Assembly (NCBI RefSeq): GCF_017312725.1
Contig: NZ_BOPO01000033.1
Span: 1-64,000 of the forward strand
DNA: 64,000 nucleotides
From: Actinocatenispora comari
GTDB lineage: Bacteria; Actinomycetota; Actinomycetes; Mycobacteriales; Micromonosporaceae
Direction: 5' to 3'
Below, one piece after another: positions 1 to 7,899 of this stretch. The notes beneath the pieces were generated by a model. It did not search any database. It worked only from the letters and a program-made list of their open reading frames with translations, and was not told the DNA's origin. Each line of letters opens with the position of its first letter. Positions within the stretch are counted from its first letter, which is position 1. The position numbers and the translations under genes are program-made.

Positions 1-282
1 CCACCCGGGCGGCGGGCCGGGTCGACGGTGCCCGGGCGGGTAGGCGGCGGGTGCCGGCAGGCCGCCGCCGGCCGGCCAGGGCCGCCGCGCCGGCCATCCC
101 GCCGGACCGGCAGCCGGTGCCGGGCCGGCCGGACCGGATGCTGGTGTCGGGCGGGGTCCGGCACCGTCGGCCGGGTGGTCGGTGGCGGCGAGCCCCGCCG
201 CGTACGACGAGGGCGGCGTGTCCGGTGGCGCCCAGCCGGCGGTGTCGGGCGACCCGTCCGGCCGCTGGCTGCGCTCGCCCAT
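1..282 (-). CDS. Pro/Ala/Gly-rich protein, N-terminal part only (runs off left edge)
   Basis: An open frame of 94 codons runs leftward from an ATG at 282 to the window edge without a stop. The ATG is preceded by a strong ribosome binding site (GGGAGGTGGGC). The visible part begins MGERSQRPDGSPDTAGWAP and is then dominated by Pro, Ala and Gly, which suggests a disordered cytoplasmic N-terminus ahead of a domain outside the window. It lies 138 bp downstream of the exported propeller gene on the same strand, so co-transcription is possible. No function can be given. The RBS and the absence of stops make it likely real, but low-complexity high-GC sequence often stays open by chance. Confidence 0.55.
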   Translation of the reverse strand, partial: MGERSQRPDGSPDTAGWAPPDTPPSSYAAGLAATDHPADGAGPRPTPASGPAGPAPAAGPAGWPARRPWPAGGGLPAPAAYPPGHRRPGPPPGW

Positions 283-420
283 GCCCACCTCCCTCGAAGG
301 TCGCACCAGAACCGACCGCGGCGCCGGTCGAACTCACGCCGGCGCCAGCCGTGCGGACCTCTCCGGCCGAAGCGTACCCGGGCCGGACCGCACGGCGGGC
401 GGCCCCGACGACGGCGCCGG

Positions 421-1647
421 TCAGCGGGCGAACTGGGCGAATCGGGACTTGGCCAGCGTGTCGCCGAACGTGGTGAACGCGCCGCCCACCGCGAGCGAGT
501 GCCGGGCCGCCGACGCGGCCAGCACGATCACCCCGACCGTCGAGTTGGCCTGCGGCGCCCAGTCGAGCAGGTGCCCGGACGAGTCGGCGGCGAACAGCTT
601 CTGCCGGCGCCGGTTGCCGTCCAGGCAGTCGCCGTTGGTGTTCGCCACCCGGGCGGTGGTGCACGCGTGGTCGAAGTGCCCGCCGGCGTAGACCACCCCG
701 TCCAGGACCGCCACGTCGGACAGGTCGCCGTCCGCGGTCAGGGTCCAGCGGGGCCGGCCGGACCGGTCGTACGAGACGAGCCGGCCGCCAGGCCCGGACA
801 TCGCCGCGTACACGGTGCCGCCGGCGACCGTGACGTGGTGCACCGCGTACGGGGCGGTGCCGGCGAAGCCGGTGTCGAGCGCGCCGGTGGTGGCGGAGAC
901 CGCGGCGAGCCGGGCGTGCCCGCCGGCGCCGTCGACCGTGCCGAACGTGCCGCCCAGGTACGCGCGGGAGCCGGACACCGCGATGCTGCGCACGGTGCCG
1001 TCCAGGTCGGGCCGGAACGAGCCGTCCAGGGTGCCGTCGGCCAGGTCGAACGCCGCCGCGTGGGCCCGGCTCGTGCCGTCCACGGTGCCGAACGTGCCGC
1101 CCGCGTACAGCCGGCCACCGGCCACGGTGAGCGCGTTCGGCGCGGTCGAGACGCTGTGCCGGAACGTGTCGTCGACCGCGCCGCTGCCGGCCGCGGCGAC
1201 CTTGGCCAGGTGCCGGTGCGCGCGGCCGCCGACGGTGGTGAACGAGCCGCCCAGGTACACCGAACCGGCGCTGACCGCGAGCGCGGTGACCGGGCCGTTC
1301 ACCGCCGGTGCCCAGCCGGTGAGCGCGCCGGTCGCGGCGTCGACGGCCGCCACGTACCCGCGGGCGACCCGCCTGCCGTTCGCCACCGCGACGGTGAACG
1401 AGCCGCCGAGGTAGATCGTGCCCCCGCCGTACGCGACGGCCCGGACCTGGTCGTCGAAGCCCGGCGTGGCGGACTGCGGGGTCGCCGACACCGTGGCGGT
1501 CGCGGCACCGGCCGGCGCGGTACCGGCGAGCGCCAACGCCAGCCCGGCGGCGACGGCGGCCGCGGCCCGTCGGATGGTGGCCCGGCGTGTGCTGGTCGGC
1601 CGGGCGGCGGTCGCGTACCCGCCGGGGAGACTGCTCGCCGCTCGCAT
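421..1647 (-). CDS. exported beta-propeller (delta-60/PQQ-like repeat) protein
   Basis: A 408-residue protein with an N-terminal signal peptide: arginines at about 18-27, then a hydrophobic Ala/Leu stretch ending near AGAATA (about residue 47). The rest consists of repeated blade-like units with the theme (A/G)G-x-(I/V/L)-Y-(L/A)-GG-(S/T)F-T-V-x-G, seen at least five times, which predicts a secreted or cell-surface beta-propeller. No catalytic residues stand out, so a binding or surface role is more likely than an enzymatic one. I chose the ATG at 1647 because the signal peptide follows directly; an upstream in-frame ATG at 1686 would overlap the dyad at 1665-1692. The gene is divergent from tyrA. 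Confidence 0.8.
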   Translation of the reverse strand: MRAASSLPGGYATAARPTSTRRATIRRAAAAVAAGLALALAGTAPAGAATATVSATPQSATPGFDDQVRAVAYGGGTIYLGGSFTVAVANGRRVARGYVAAVDAATGALTGWAPAVNGPVTALAVSAGSVYLGGSFTTVGGRAHRHLAKVAAAGSGAVDDTFRHSVSTAPNALTVAGGRLYAGGTFGTVDGTSRAHAAAFDLADGTLDGSFRPDLDGTVRSIAVSGSRAYLGGTFGTVDGAGGHARLAAVSATTGALDTGFAGTAPYAVHHVTVAGGTVYAAMSGPGGRLVSYDRSGRPRWTLTADGDLSDVAVLDGVVYAGGHFDHACTTARVANTNGDCLDGNRRRQKLFAADSSGHLLDWAPQANSTVGVIVLAASAARHSLAVGGAFTTFGDTLAKSRFAQFAR

Positions 1648-1664
1648 GAACCCCTCCGAAGCAA

Positions 1665-1692
1665 CAGATTGTGAATGTATGATCACAATCTG
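1665..1692. promoter_or_regulatory. perfect 10-bp inverted repeat between divergent genes
   Basis: CAGATTGTGA and TCACAATCTG form perfect 10-bp arms around an 8-bp spacer, in an A/T-rich patch between the propeller gene (start 1647) and tyrA (start 1750). The size and position suit an operator for a dimeric repressor acting mainly on the propeller gene, 18 bp downstream. The half-site spacing does not fit CRP (see rejected items). Confidence 0.6.
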
Positions 1693-1749
1693 CCCTCTTC
1701 GGGGTCAGCGGTTCGCGCGACGCGCCGCTGTGCCACGCTGTTGCGCGTG

Positions 1750-2829
1750 ATGCTGCGGACCGTGACGGTGATCGGCCTCGGCCTGATCGGCGGCTCGGTC
1801 CTGCGCGCCGCCGCCCGCGCCGGGCACGACTGCCGCGGCTTCGACCACGACCCCGCCACCCGCGCCGCCGCCCGGGCGGCCGGCACCTCACCCACCCCCG
1901 ACCGGCACGACGTCGCGACTGCCCCCGCCCTGCCCCAGGACGGCGGGCCAGCGCTCCGGGAGCGGCATCGCCCGGACCGGGAGGACCGCGACGCCGGCGC
2001 AGCGGGTCGGGACGATCGCGTTCCGGCGCCGGGCGGCTGGCGGATCGACGACTCGTTCGCCGCCGCGGTGGACGGCGCCGACCTGGTCGTGCTCGCGGTA
2101 CCGCCGGCGGCGCTGCCCGCGCTGCTCGACCGGCTCGCCGGGCACTCCGGGCTCGTCACCGACGTGGCGTCGGTCAAGCAACCCGCGCTCGCCGCGGCGC
2201 GGGCCAGCGGCGTACGGTTCGTCGCCGGTCACCCGATGGCCGGGCGGGAGCTGCCCGGCTTCGCCGCCAGCGACGCCACCCTCTTCACCGACCGGCCCTG
2301 GGTGCTGTGCCTGGACGAGCCGACCGCGCTCGCCGACTGGCTGGCGGTCGCCGGGTTCGCGCACTCGCTCGGCGCCCGGGTGGTACCGGCCGTCGCCGCC
2401 GAGCACGACGACGCCGTCGCCCGGGTCAGCCACCTGCCGCACCTCGCCGCGGCCGCACTCGCCGCGCAGGCCGACGGGCCGCTGCCGGCCAGCCTCGCGG
2501 CCGGGTCGTTCGCGGACGGTACCCGGGTCGCGGCGAGCCCGCCCGCACTGTGGGCGGACATCTGCGCCGCGAACGCCCCCGCGGTACGCGCCGCGCTCGA
2601 CCGCCTGATCGCCGACCTCACCGCCGCCCGCGCCGCCCTCGACGCGCCGGCGACGGCGCTGGAAACGTGGTTCGGCACCGGCCATGCGGTACGCGCCGGC
2701 TGGCCACCCACCGCGGGCCGGACCGTCCCGGTACCGCCCGAGCGCGACGCCCTGCTCGCCCTCGGCCGCGCCGGTGGCTGGCTCACCGGGATCAGCGGCA
2801 CCGAGCTCACCGCCGTACTCCCGGGCTGA
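1750..2829 (+). CDS. tyrA: prephenate dehydrogenase (tyrosine biosynthesis)
   Basis: 359 residues, cytoplasmic, NAD(P)-dependent oxidative decarboxylation of prephenate to 4-hydroxyphenylpyruvate. The Rossmann glycine motif GLGLIGGS lies at residues 9-16. The second strand and acidic residue (GFDHDP) follow, then VVLAVPPAALP, the TDVASVK loop and HPMAGREL near 161, all typical of TyrA. The start is ATG 1750 (GTG 1747 is also possible), which places the glycine motif at the expected distance. Unusual: about 51 Arg/Asp/Pro/Gly-rich residues sit between ARAAG and WRIDDS (about residues 46-96), where relatives are expected to have a short loop. No ACT domain is visible. The gene stands alone and is convergent with mtnA. 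Confidence 0.85.
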   Translation: MLRTVTVIGLGLIGGSVLRAAARAGHDCRGFDHDPATRAAARAAGTSPTPDRHDVATAPALPQDGGPALRERHRPDREDRDAGAAGRDDRVPAPGGWRIDDSFAAAVDGADLVVLAVPPAALPALLDRLAGHSGLVTDVASVKQPALAAARASGVRFVAGHPMAGRELPGFAASDATLFTDRPWVLCLDEPTALADWLAVAGFAHSLGARVVPAVAAEHDDAVARVSHLPHLAAAALAAQADGPLPASLAAGSFADGTRVAASPPALWADICAANAPAVRAALDRLIADLTAARAALDAPATALETWFGTGHAVRAGWPPTAGRTVPVPPERDALLALGRAGGWLTGISGTELTAVLPG

Positions 2830-2892
2830 CCCCGCCGGTCAGCGACGCCGGCCGCGCCGGTCGGGGCCCAGGCCCGCCGCCCGGCTCCCAGG

Positions 2893-3948
2893 TCAGCGGG
2901 CGGTGGGGCGGATGACGCGGCGGTCGGTGACGATCGCGGTGACCAGGTCGTGCGGGGTGACGTCGAATGCGGGGTTGGCCGCCTCGGCGCCGTCCGGGGT
3001 GGTGCGGTGCCCGGCGAAGCCCAGCACCTCACCGGCGGCCCGGTCCTCGATCGGTACGTCCGCGCCGGTCGCGGTCGCATCGTCCACTGTGGACTCCGGC
3101 GCCACCACCAGGAACGGGATGCCGGCCCGCGCGGCGCCGAGCGCGTGCGCGTAGCTGCCCACCTTGTTCACCACGTCGCCGTTGGCGCAGATCCGGTCGG
3201 CGCCCAGGATCACCGCGTCGACCTCGCCGCGCGCCATCAGGAACGGCCCGGCGCCGTCGACCGCCACCCGGAACGGCACCTTCGCCTCGCGCAGCTCCCA
3301 GGCCGTCAGCCGGGCGCCCTGCAACAGCGGCCGGGTCTCCGACGCGATCACCCCGGCCAGCGCCCCGCGCCGGTGCAGCTCGGTGACGACGGCTAGCGCG
3401 GTACCACCGGTGACGGTCGCGAGCCCGCCGGTGTTGCAGTGCGTCAGCAGCCGGGCCGCCGGGCCGACGAGTTCGGTCACCAGGTCGGCGCCGCGGGCGG
3501 CCATCGCCGCCGAGCTGGCGATCTCCTCGTCCCGCAGGGCGAGCGCCTCGGCCAGCACCGCGGCCGGGCCGGCCGGGATCCGGGCCGCCGCCCGGTCCAC
3601 CCCGCGGGCCAGGTTCACCGCCGTCGGCCGGGCGCCGCGCAGCGCCTCGACGTCGGCGGCGAGCCGCTCCTCGGCGCCACCCCCGTCCCCAGCGGTACCG
3701 GCGTCCCCGGCGCGGGCGGCATCCCGGGCCACGGCTCGGGCGGCATCCCGGGCGGCGGCGAGGGCCACGCCGAGAGCACCGGCGACCCCGAGCGCGGGCG
3801 CGCCCCGTACCGCCAGGCGGGCGATCGCGTCGACCACCTCGGCGGTGGTACGCAGCCGCAGCATCCGGGTGGTGTCCGGCAGCGCGGTCTGGTCGACGAT
3901 CTCGATCGCCGGCCCGTCCGCGTCCGACACCCAGTCGATCGTCCGCAT
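2893..3948 (-). CDS. mtnA: S-methyl-5-thioribose-1-phosphate isomerase
   Basis: 351 residues. MtnA isomerises 5-methylthioribose-1-phosphate to 5-methylthioribulose-1-phosphate in methionine salvage. The family residues are present: the catalytic cysteine in THCNTGGLAT (Cys171) and the acid in LGADRICANGDVVNKVG (Asp251), plus an N-terminal VRGAPALGVAGALG segment and an SETRPLLQGARLTAWEL block. Residues 65-95 are an Ala/Gly/Asp-rich expansion in a loop, so the protein is slightly longer than usual. ATG 3948 opens the conserved start MRTIDW. No other methionine salvage gene is nearby. A copy of the TCCACWGTGGA palindrome lies inside at 3083-3093. It is convergent with tyrA across 63 bp. Confidence 0.92.
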   Translation of the reverse strand: MRTIDWVSDADGPAIEIVDQTALPDTTRMLRLRTTAEVVDAIARLAVRGAPALGVAGALGVALAAARDAARAVARDAARAGDAGTAGDGGGAEERLAADVEALRGARPTAVNLARGVDRAAARIPAGPAAVLAEALALRDEEIASSAAMAARGADLVTELVGPAARLLTHCNTGGLATVTGGTALAVVTELHRRGALAGVIASETRPLLQGARLTAWELREAKVPFRVAVDGAGPFLMARGEVDAVILGADRICANGDVVNKVGSYAHALGAARAGIPFLVVAPESTVDDATATGADVPIEDRAAGEVLGFAGHRTTPDGAEAANPAFDVTPHDLVTAIVTDRRVIRPTAR

Positions 3949-4159
3949 CCCGCCACGGTACCGGCGTCCGCCGCTCCCCCACGGCGGCGAGCGGCCACCC
4001 GCCGCGGTCGAGTCCCGGGGTGCGCGTCGGTGATCGCCCGGCTGGCCGGCAACCGCGGGGCCCGCCGGCCCTCCCCTCGGGGCACGATCCCGACGCCGGA
4101 CGGCCGGTTCCCCACTCGACGGTGGGGCACGGGGGCCGCGACGCCCGTAGGATCGGCGG

Positions 4160-5197
4160 ATGGGTACGGAGGGGGCGCGGGATCCGGTGGCGGACCTGCG
4201 GCGCATCGCGTTCCTGCTGGAGCGCGCCGGCGAGGCGACGTACCGGGTGCGCGCGTTCCGGCGCGCCGCCGGTACGGTGGCGGCGATCGACGCCGCGGAG
4301 CTGGCCGAGCGGGTCGCCGCCGGTACGGTCGGGGAGCTGCCCGGCATCGGCGCCGTCACCGAACGCTGCATCGTCGAGTCGCTGCGCGGCGAGGAGCCGG
4401 TGTACCTGCGCCGGTTGCTCGCGACCGCCGGCCGCTCGGTCGACGCGGACGGGGACGCGTTGCGGGCCCTGCTGCGCGGCGACCTGCACAGCCACACCGA
4501 CGCGTCGGACGGTGGTTCACCGTTGGCGGAGATGGCCGCGGCGGCCATCGACCTGGGCCACGACTACCTGGCGATCACCGACCATTCGCCCCGGTTGACG
4601 GTGGCGAACGGGCTGTCCGCGGAGCGGCTGCGGGCCCAGCTGGGCCAGATCCGCGCGCTGGCACCGGCGGTGGCGCCGTTCCGGGTGCTGACCGGGATCG
4701 AGGTGGACATCGACGCGGACGGCACCCTGGACCAGGAACCGGCGCTGCTGGCCGAGCTGGACGTCGTCGTCGCGAGCCTCCACAGTGGACTGCGCGGCAG
4801 CCGGGACGTGGTCACCGGCCGGATGCTCGCCGCGATCGGCTCGGGGCAGATGGACGTGCTCGGTCACTGCACCGGTCGGATGGTGACCGGCAAGCGGCAC
4901 CGGCCGGAGAGCGAGTTCGACGCCGAGCGGGTGTTCGCCGCCGCGGCGGCGGCCGACGTGGCCATCGAGATCAACTGCCGGCCGGAACGGCTGGATCCGC
5001 CGAAACGGTTGCTGCGACTGGCGATCGAGGCCGGCTGCCTGTTCTCCATCGACAGCGACGCGCACGCGCCCGGCCAGCTCGACTGGCTGCCGTACGGGTG
5101 TGCCCGCGCCGCGGCCTGCGGCATCGACCCGGACCGGGTGGTCGACACCTGGCCGGTCGACCGGCTGCTGGACTGGACCGGCCGCCGGCGCCGCTGA
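4160..5197 (+). CDS. PHP-domain phosphoesterase with helix-hairpin-helix N-terminus (PolX-like, no polymerase domain)
   Basis: 345 residues. The N-terminus (1-100) resembles the HhH region of family X DNA polymerases: AGEATYRVRAFRRAAGTV and a hairpin GELPGIGAVT (58-67). The C-terminal two thirds is a PHP metal-dependent phosphoesterase domain with its metal ligands: DLHSHTDASDG (108-118), AITDHS, a glutamate in GIEVDI, SLHSGLR, GHCTGR, INCRPERLD and SIDSDAH. The nucleotidyltransferase core of PolX is absent, so this is a stand-alone PHP phosphatase or nuclease rather than a polymerase. A -10-like TAGGAT at 4148-4153 sits 6 nt before the ATG, so the mRNA may be leaderless. The palindrome at 4779-4789 falls on the LHSGL codons. 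Confidence 0.85.
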   Translation: MGTEGARDPVADLRRIAFLLERAGEATYRVRAFRRAAGTVAAIDAAELAERVAAGTVGELPGIGAVTERCIVESLRGEEPVYLRRLLATAGRSVDADGDALRALLRGDLHSHTDASDGGSPLAEMAAAAIDLGHDYLAITDHSPRLTVANGLSAERLRAQLGQIRALAPAVAPFRVLTGIEVDIDADGTLDQEPALLAELDVVVASLHSGLRGSRDVVTGRMLAAIGSGQMDVLGHCTGRMVTGKRHRPESEFDAERVFAAAAAADVAIEINCRPERLDPPKRLLRLAIEAGCLFSIDSDAHAPGQLDWLPYGCARAAACGIDPDRVVDTWPVDRLLDWTGRRRR

Positions 5198-5546
5198 ACC
5201 CGGCCCGCGGCCGGAGTGCGGCGGCCGTCGGCGCGGCCCGACCCGACCGCCTGCCGGAGGTGGCCGGCGCGAGCGGGGCCCGTCGCCGCACGGGCGGCCT
5301 TCGACCCGGCCCAACCCGACCCGGCCGCCGGGCGGGACCTTCCGTCGGCGCCGCCGAGCCGAACGCCTGCCTGCGCCGTCGATCGGCCCGGCCGGGCGTC
5401 GGTGCGGCCCGAACGGCATTCCGGGCGTACGAGCCGGGGTCCTCGACCGGGCCGCGCATCGACCCGGTTCCGGAACGGCCGAGCGGCCATAACGGAAGGC
5501 CATAACGGGGAGTGCGGAGCCAGCCGGGTCGCGTACTGTCCGGGCC
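5198..5546. repeat. non-coding spacer with a short direct repeat
   Basis: This 349-bp stretch holds no convincing gene; frames crossing it are low-complexity Arg/Pro/Gly sequence. Near its right end the 11-mer GGCCATAACGG occurs twice (5485-5495 and 5498-5508), 13 bp apart in direct orientation, about 40-60 bp upstream of the next gene. This suits a regulator binding on one face of the helix. A -10-like TACTGT lies at 5534-5539. Confidence 0.45.
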
Positions 5547-7202
5547 GTGGGACGTATTGACGAGATTGCCGACCGGTACGTGGACGACTGGGCCGCCCTT
5601 GATCCGGCCGGCGCCACCGAGGCCGGCGTGGTCGGCCACGACGACGAAATGCCCGACCTGACCCCGGACGGGTACGCGGCGCGGGCCGAACTGAACCGGC
5701 GGGTGCTGGCCGAACTGGCCGGCGTCGAGCCGGCGGACGAGCGGGAACGCGCGGCCAAGGCGGCGATGCAGGAGCGGCTCGGCCTGGAGGTCGAGATCGC
5801 CGACGCCGGCGAGGACCGCGAGATGAACGTCATCGCGAGCCCGGTGCACGGGCTGCGGCAGACGTTCGACCTGATGCCGCTGGCCGGGGAGGAGGCGGCG
5901 AGCAACGTCGCGGCCCGGCTGGAGAAGCTGCCCCGCGCCCTCGACCAGCTGCGGACCACGCTGACCGCGGACGCCGCCGCCGGCCGGATCGCGGCCCGCC
6001 GGCAGCTCGCCGCGTGCGTCGAGCAGTACAAGGAATGGACCGGTACGGACGACTTCTTCGGCGGCCTGGCCACCCGGGTCGGCGCGGAGGGTGCGCTGGG
6101 TGCCCGGCTCACCGCCGCGGCGACCGGTGCCCGGCAGGCGGTGGAGGACTTCGGCGGGTACGTGCGCCGGGAGCTGTTGCCGCGCGCCACCGAGTCGGAC
6201 GCGGCCGGGCTGGAGAAGTACCAGCGCGCGTCGCGTTACTTCCTCGGCGCCAGCATCGACCTGGCCGAGACGTACGAGTGGGGTTGGCAGGAGCTGGCCC
6301 GGATCGAGACCGAGATGCGCAAGGTGGCCGGCCAGATCGTGCCGGGCAGCAGCTCGATCGTCGAGGCCGCGGCGGCCCTGGACGCCGACCCGAAGCGGCG
6401 GATCGCCGGCAAGGACGCGTTCCGGGAGTGGATGCAGCGGCAGGCCGACGAGGCGATCGCGGCGGTCGACGGGGTGCACTTCGACATCCCGGATCCGGTG
6501 CGCACGATCGAGGCGTGCATCGCGCCGACCTCGGACGGCGCGATCTACTACACGCCGCCGAGCGAGGACTGGGCCCGCCCGGGCCGGATGTGGTGGGCGG
6601 TCCCGAACGGCGTCGAGGAGTTCGCCACCTGGCGCGAGGTGACGACCGTGTACCACGAGGGCGTGCCCGGCCACCACCTGCAGGTCGGCCAGACCGTGTA
6701 CAACTCCGAGCTGCTGAACCGGTGGCAGCGGCTGCTGTGCTGGGTGTCCGGCTCCGGCGAGGGCTGGGCGCTGTACGCGGAGCGGCTGATGGACGACCTC
6801 GGCTTCCTCTCCGACCCCGGTGCCCGACTGGGCATGCTGGACGCGCAGTCGTTCCGGGCCACCCGGGTCATCATCGACATCGGCATGCACCTGCAGCTCA
6901 GGATCCCGGCGGGTACCGGCTTCCACGAGGGCGAGACGTGGACCCCGGAGCTGGGCTGGGAGTTCCTGCGCGCGCACTGCCGGATGGAGGAGGAGTTCCT
7001 CCGCTTCGAGCTGCTGCGCTACCTGGGCTGGCCGGGCCAGGCCCCGGCGTACAAGGTGGGTGAGCGGATGTGGCTCGCCGCCCGCGCGGAGGCCAAGGCG
7101 CGCAAGGGCGCCGACTTCGACCTCAAGGCGTTCCACCGGGCCGCCCTGGACCTCGGCTCGATCGGTCTCGACCCGCTCCGCGAGGCCCTCGCCCGCCTCT
7201 GA
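5547..7202 (+). CDS. DUF885 family protein, putative zinc metallopeptidase
   Basis: 551 residues without a signal peptide, matching the usual length of the DUF885 family. The key signature is YHEGVPGHHLQVGQ (about residues 369-382), an HExxH-like metal motif written HEGxPGHH in this family; a conserved GSGEGWALYAERLMDDLG follows and supplies the downstream glutamate. The reaction is not established for most members, though zinc peptidase activity is inferred. GTG 5547 begins MGRIDEIADRYVDDWAALDP. The TACTGT box 7 nt upstream and absence of a Shine-Dalgarno suggest a leaderless transcript. Transcription ends at the hairpin 7217-7243. Confidence 0.85.
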   Translation: MGRIDEIADRYVDDWAALDPAGATEAGVVGHDDEMPDLTPDGYAARAELNRRVLAELAGVEPADERERAAKAAMQERLGLEVEIADAGEDREMNVIASPVHGLRQTFDLMPLAGEEAASNVAARLEKLPRALDQLRTTLTADAAAGRIAARRQLAACVEQYKEWTGTDDFFGGLATRVGAEGALGARLTAAATGARQAVEDFGGYVRRELLPRATESDAAGLEKYQRASRYFLGASIDLAETYEWGWQELARIETEMRKVAGQIVPGSSSIVEAAAALDADPKRRIAGKDAFREWMQRQADEAIAAVDGVHFDIPDPVRTIEACIAPTSDGAIYYTPPSEDWARPGRMWWAVPNGVEEFATWREVTTVYHEGVPGHHLQVGQTVYNSELLNRWQRLLCWVSGSGEGWALYAERLMDDLGFLSDPGARLGMLDAQSFRATRVIIDIGMHLQLRIPAGTGFHEGETWTPELGWEFLRAHCRMEEEFLRFELLRYLGWPGQAPAYKVGERMWLAARAEAKARKGADFDLKAFHRAALDLGSIGLDPLREALARL

Positions 7203-7216
7203 CCGCTCCGTACGGG

Positions 7217-7243
7217 AAGGGCCCGCCACCTCGGCGGGCCCTT
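7217..7243. terminator. bidirectional hairpin terminator
   Basis: AAGGGCCCGCC pairs perfectly with GGCGGGCCCTT around a 5-nt loop, between the convergent DUF885 and DUF3024 genes. On the plus strand it is followed by CTTC. The A/T ends would give short U-tracts in both directions. Confidence 0.8.
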
Positions 7244-7267
7244 CTTCGTGCCGTGCGGCGGCGGGCG

Positions 7268-7618
7268 TCAGCTCCAGAAGATGCCGTGCGGGTTGGACTC
7301 GATGGTGGCGAGGAGCGGGCCGGGGCCGGAGGCCGCCGGCACGTCCGGGGCCGGGTGCCACCGGTTGTGGCTGTCGGACCAGTGCAGCGTCCACTCGCCG
7401 CCGTCCGGCGGCGGCGGGGTGTAGCGCAGCTGCGCGACCCGGGTCTCGGTCCAGTCGGGGCCGAGCTCGGGCATGAACGGCGGCCGGCACTCGACGATGG
7501 TGATGTTGCGGCCGCGCAGACGGTACTCGACCCGCACCTGGTCACGCAGTTGGTTCGGCACCCGCCGGTCGCACCAGCGGGCGATCTGCCGTAGCTGCAA
7601 CTCCGGTACGGCCGACAA
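7268..7618 (-). CDS. DUF3024 family protein
   Basis: 116 residues from a TTG at 7618, chosen because GGGAGGTGG lies 4 nt upstream and the frame above it is not protein-like. The sequence LSAVPELQLRQIARWCDRRV, then RVEYRLRGRNITIVECRPPF, a WTLHWSDSHNRWH block and the end NPHGIFW follow the DUF3024 pattern, a small actinobacterial family of unknown function. It has no signal peptide or membrane segment. Its promoter would lie in the same intergenic region as the DnaA-box cluster, so its expression could depend on DnaA. Confidence 0.8.
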   Translation of the reverse strand: MSAVPELQLRQIARWCDRRVPNQLRDQVRVEYRLRGRNITIVECRPPFMPELGPDWTETRVAQLRYTPPPPDGGEWTLHWSDSHNRWHPAPDVPAASGPGPLLATIESNPHGIFWS

Positions 7619-7722
7619 CGCGCCACCTCCCCACGCCAGCGGTTCCTTGAACCGTACGTGCCGTCGCGGCGCTCTAGCCACGGTTCGCGCGCACCAGCGG
7701 CTGTGTTCACAGCCGGCACGAC

Positions 7723-7839
7723 TTATCCACAGTTGTCCACAGGATCCGGCGGGTTGTCCACAGGTAACTCCCCCGGTTATCCACAGATTTGTCCCCATCG
7801 AACCGGGTCGGCGGGCACGCACCGCGGTGGTTGTCCACA
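7723..7839 (+). promoter_or_regulatory. cluster of DnaA boxes
   Basis: Five perfect nonamers of the TTRTCCACA type lie in the same orientation within 117 bp: TTATCCACA at 7723-7731 and 7777-7785, and TTGTCCACA at 7733-7741, 7754-7762 and 7831-7839. A one-mismatch copy, TTGTCCCCA, is at 7789-7797. They occupy the divergent region between the DUF3024 gene and the S15 peptidase gene. A 14-bp dyad GCTGTG-TT-CACAGC lies beside it at 7700-7713. Neither dnaA nor dnaN is nearby, so this looks like a secondary DnaA-binding locus or a DnaA-controlled promoter rather than oriC. Confidence 0.85.
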
Positions 7840-7899
7840 GCGCTTCCCTCCGGGCACCGACCCCGATAGCGTGTGATCGCGCCGTCGAGGGGAGATGTC

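Noticed and set aside
28-1674. Long open frame on the plus strand across the propeller gene
   Set aside because: It is Arg/Gly/Pro-rich without domain features and lies opposite a gene with signal peptide and repeats; a high-GC shadow frame. Similar long antisense frames across many other genes were rejected for the same reason.
1665-1692. CRP/cAMP site (TGTGA ... TCACA)
   Set aside because: The half-sites match CRP, but the spacer is 8 bp instead of 6, so the geometry is wrong for CRP; kept as an unassigned dyad.
7723-7839. Chromosomal origin of replication
   Set aside because: The DnaA boxes are few and all in one orientation, no A/T-rich unwinding region is present, and dnaA, dnaN, rpmH or parAB are not nearby.
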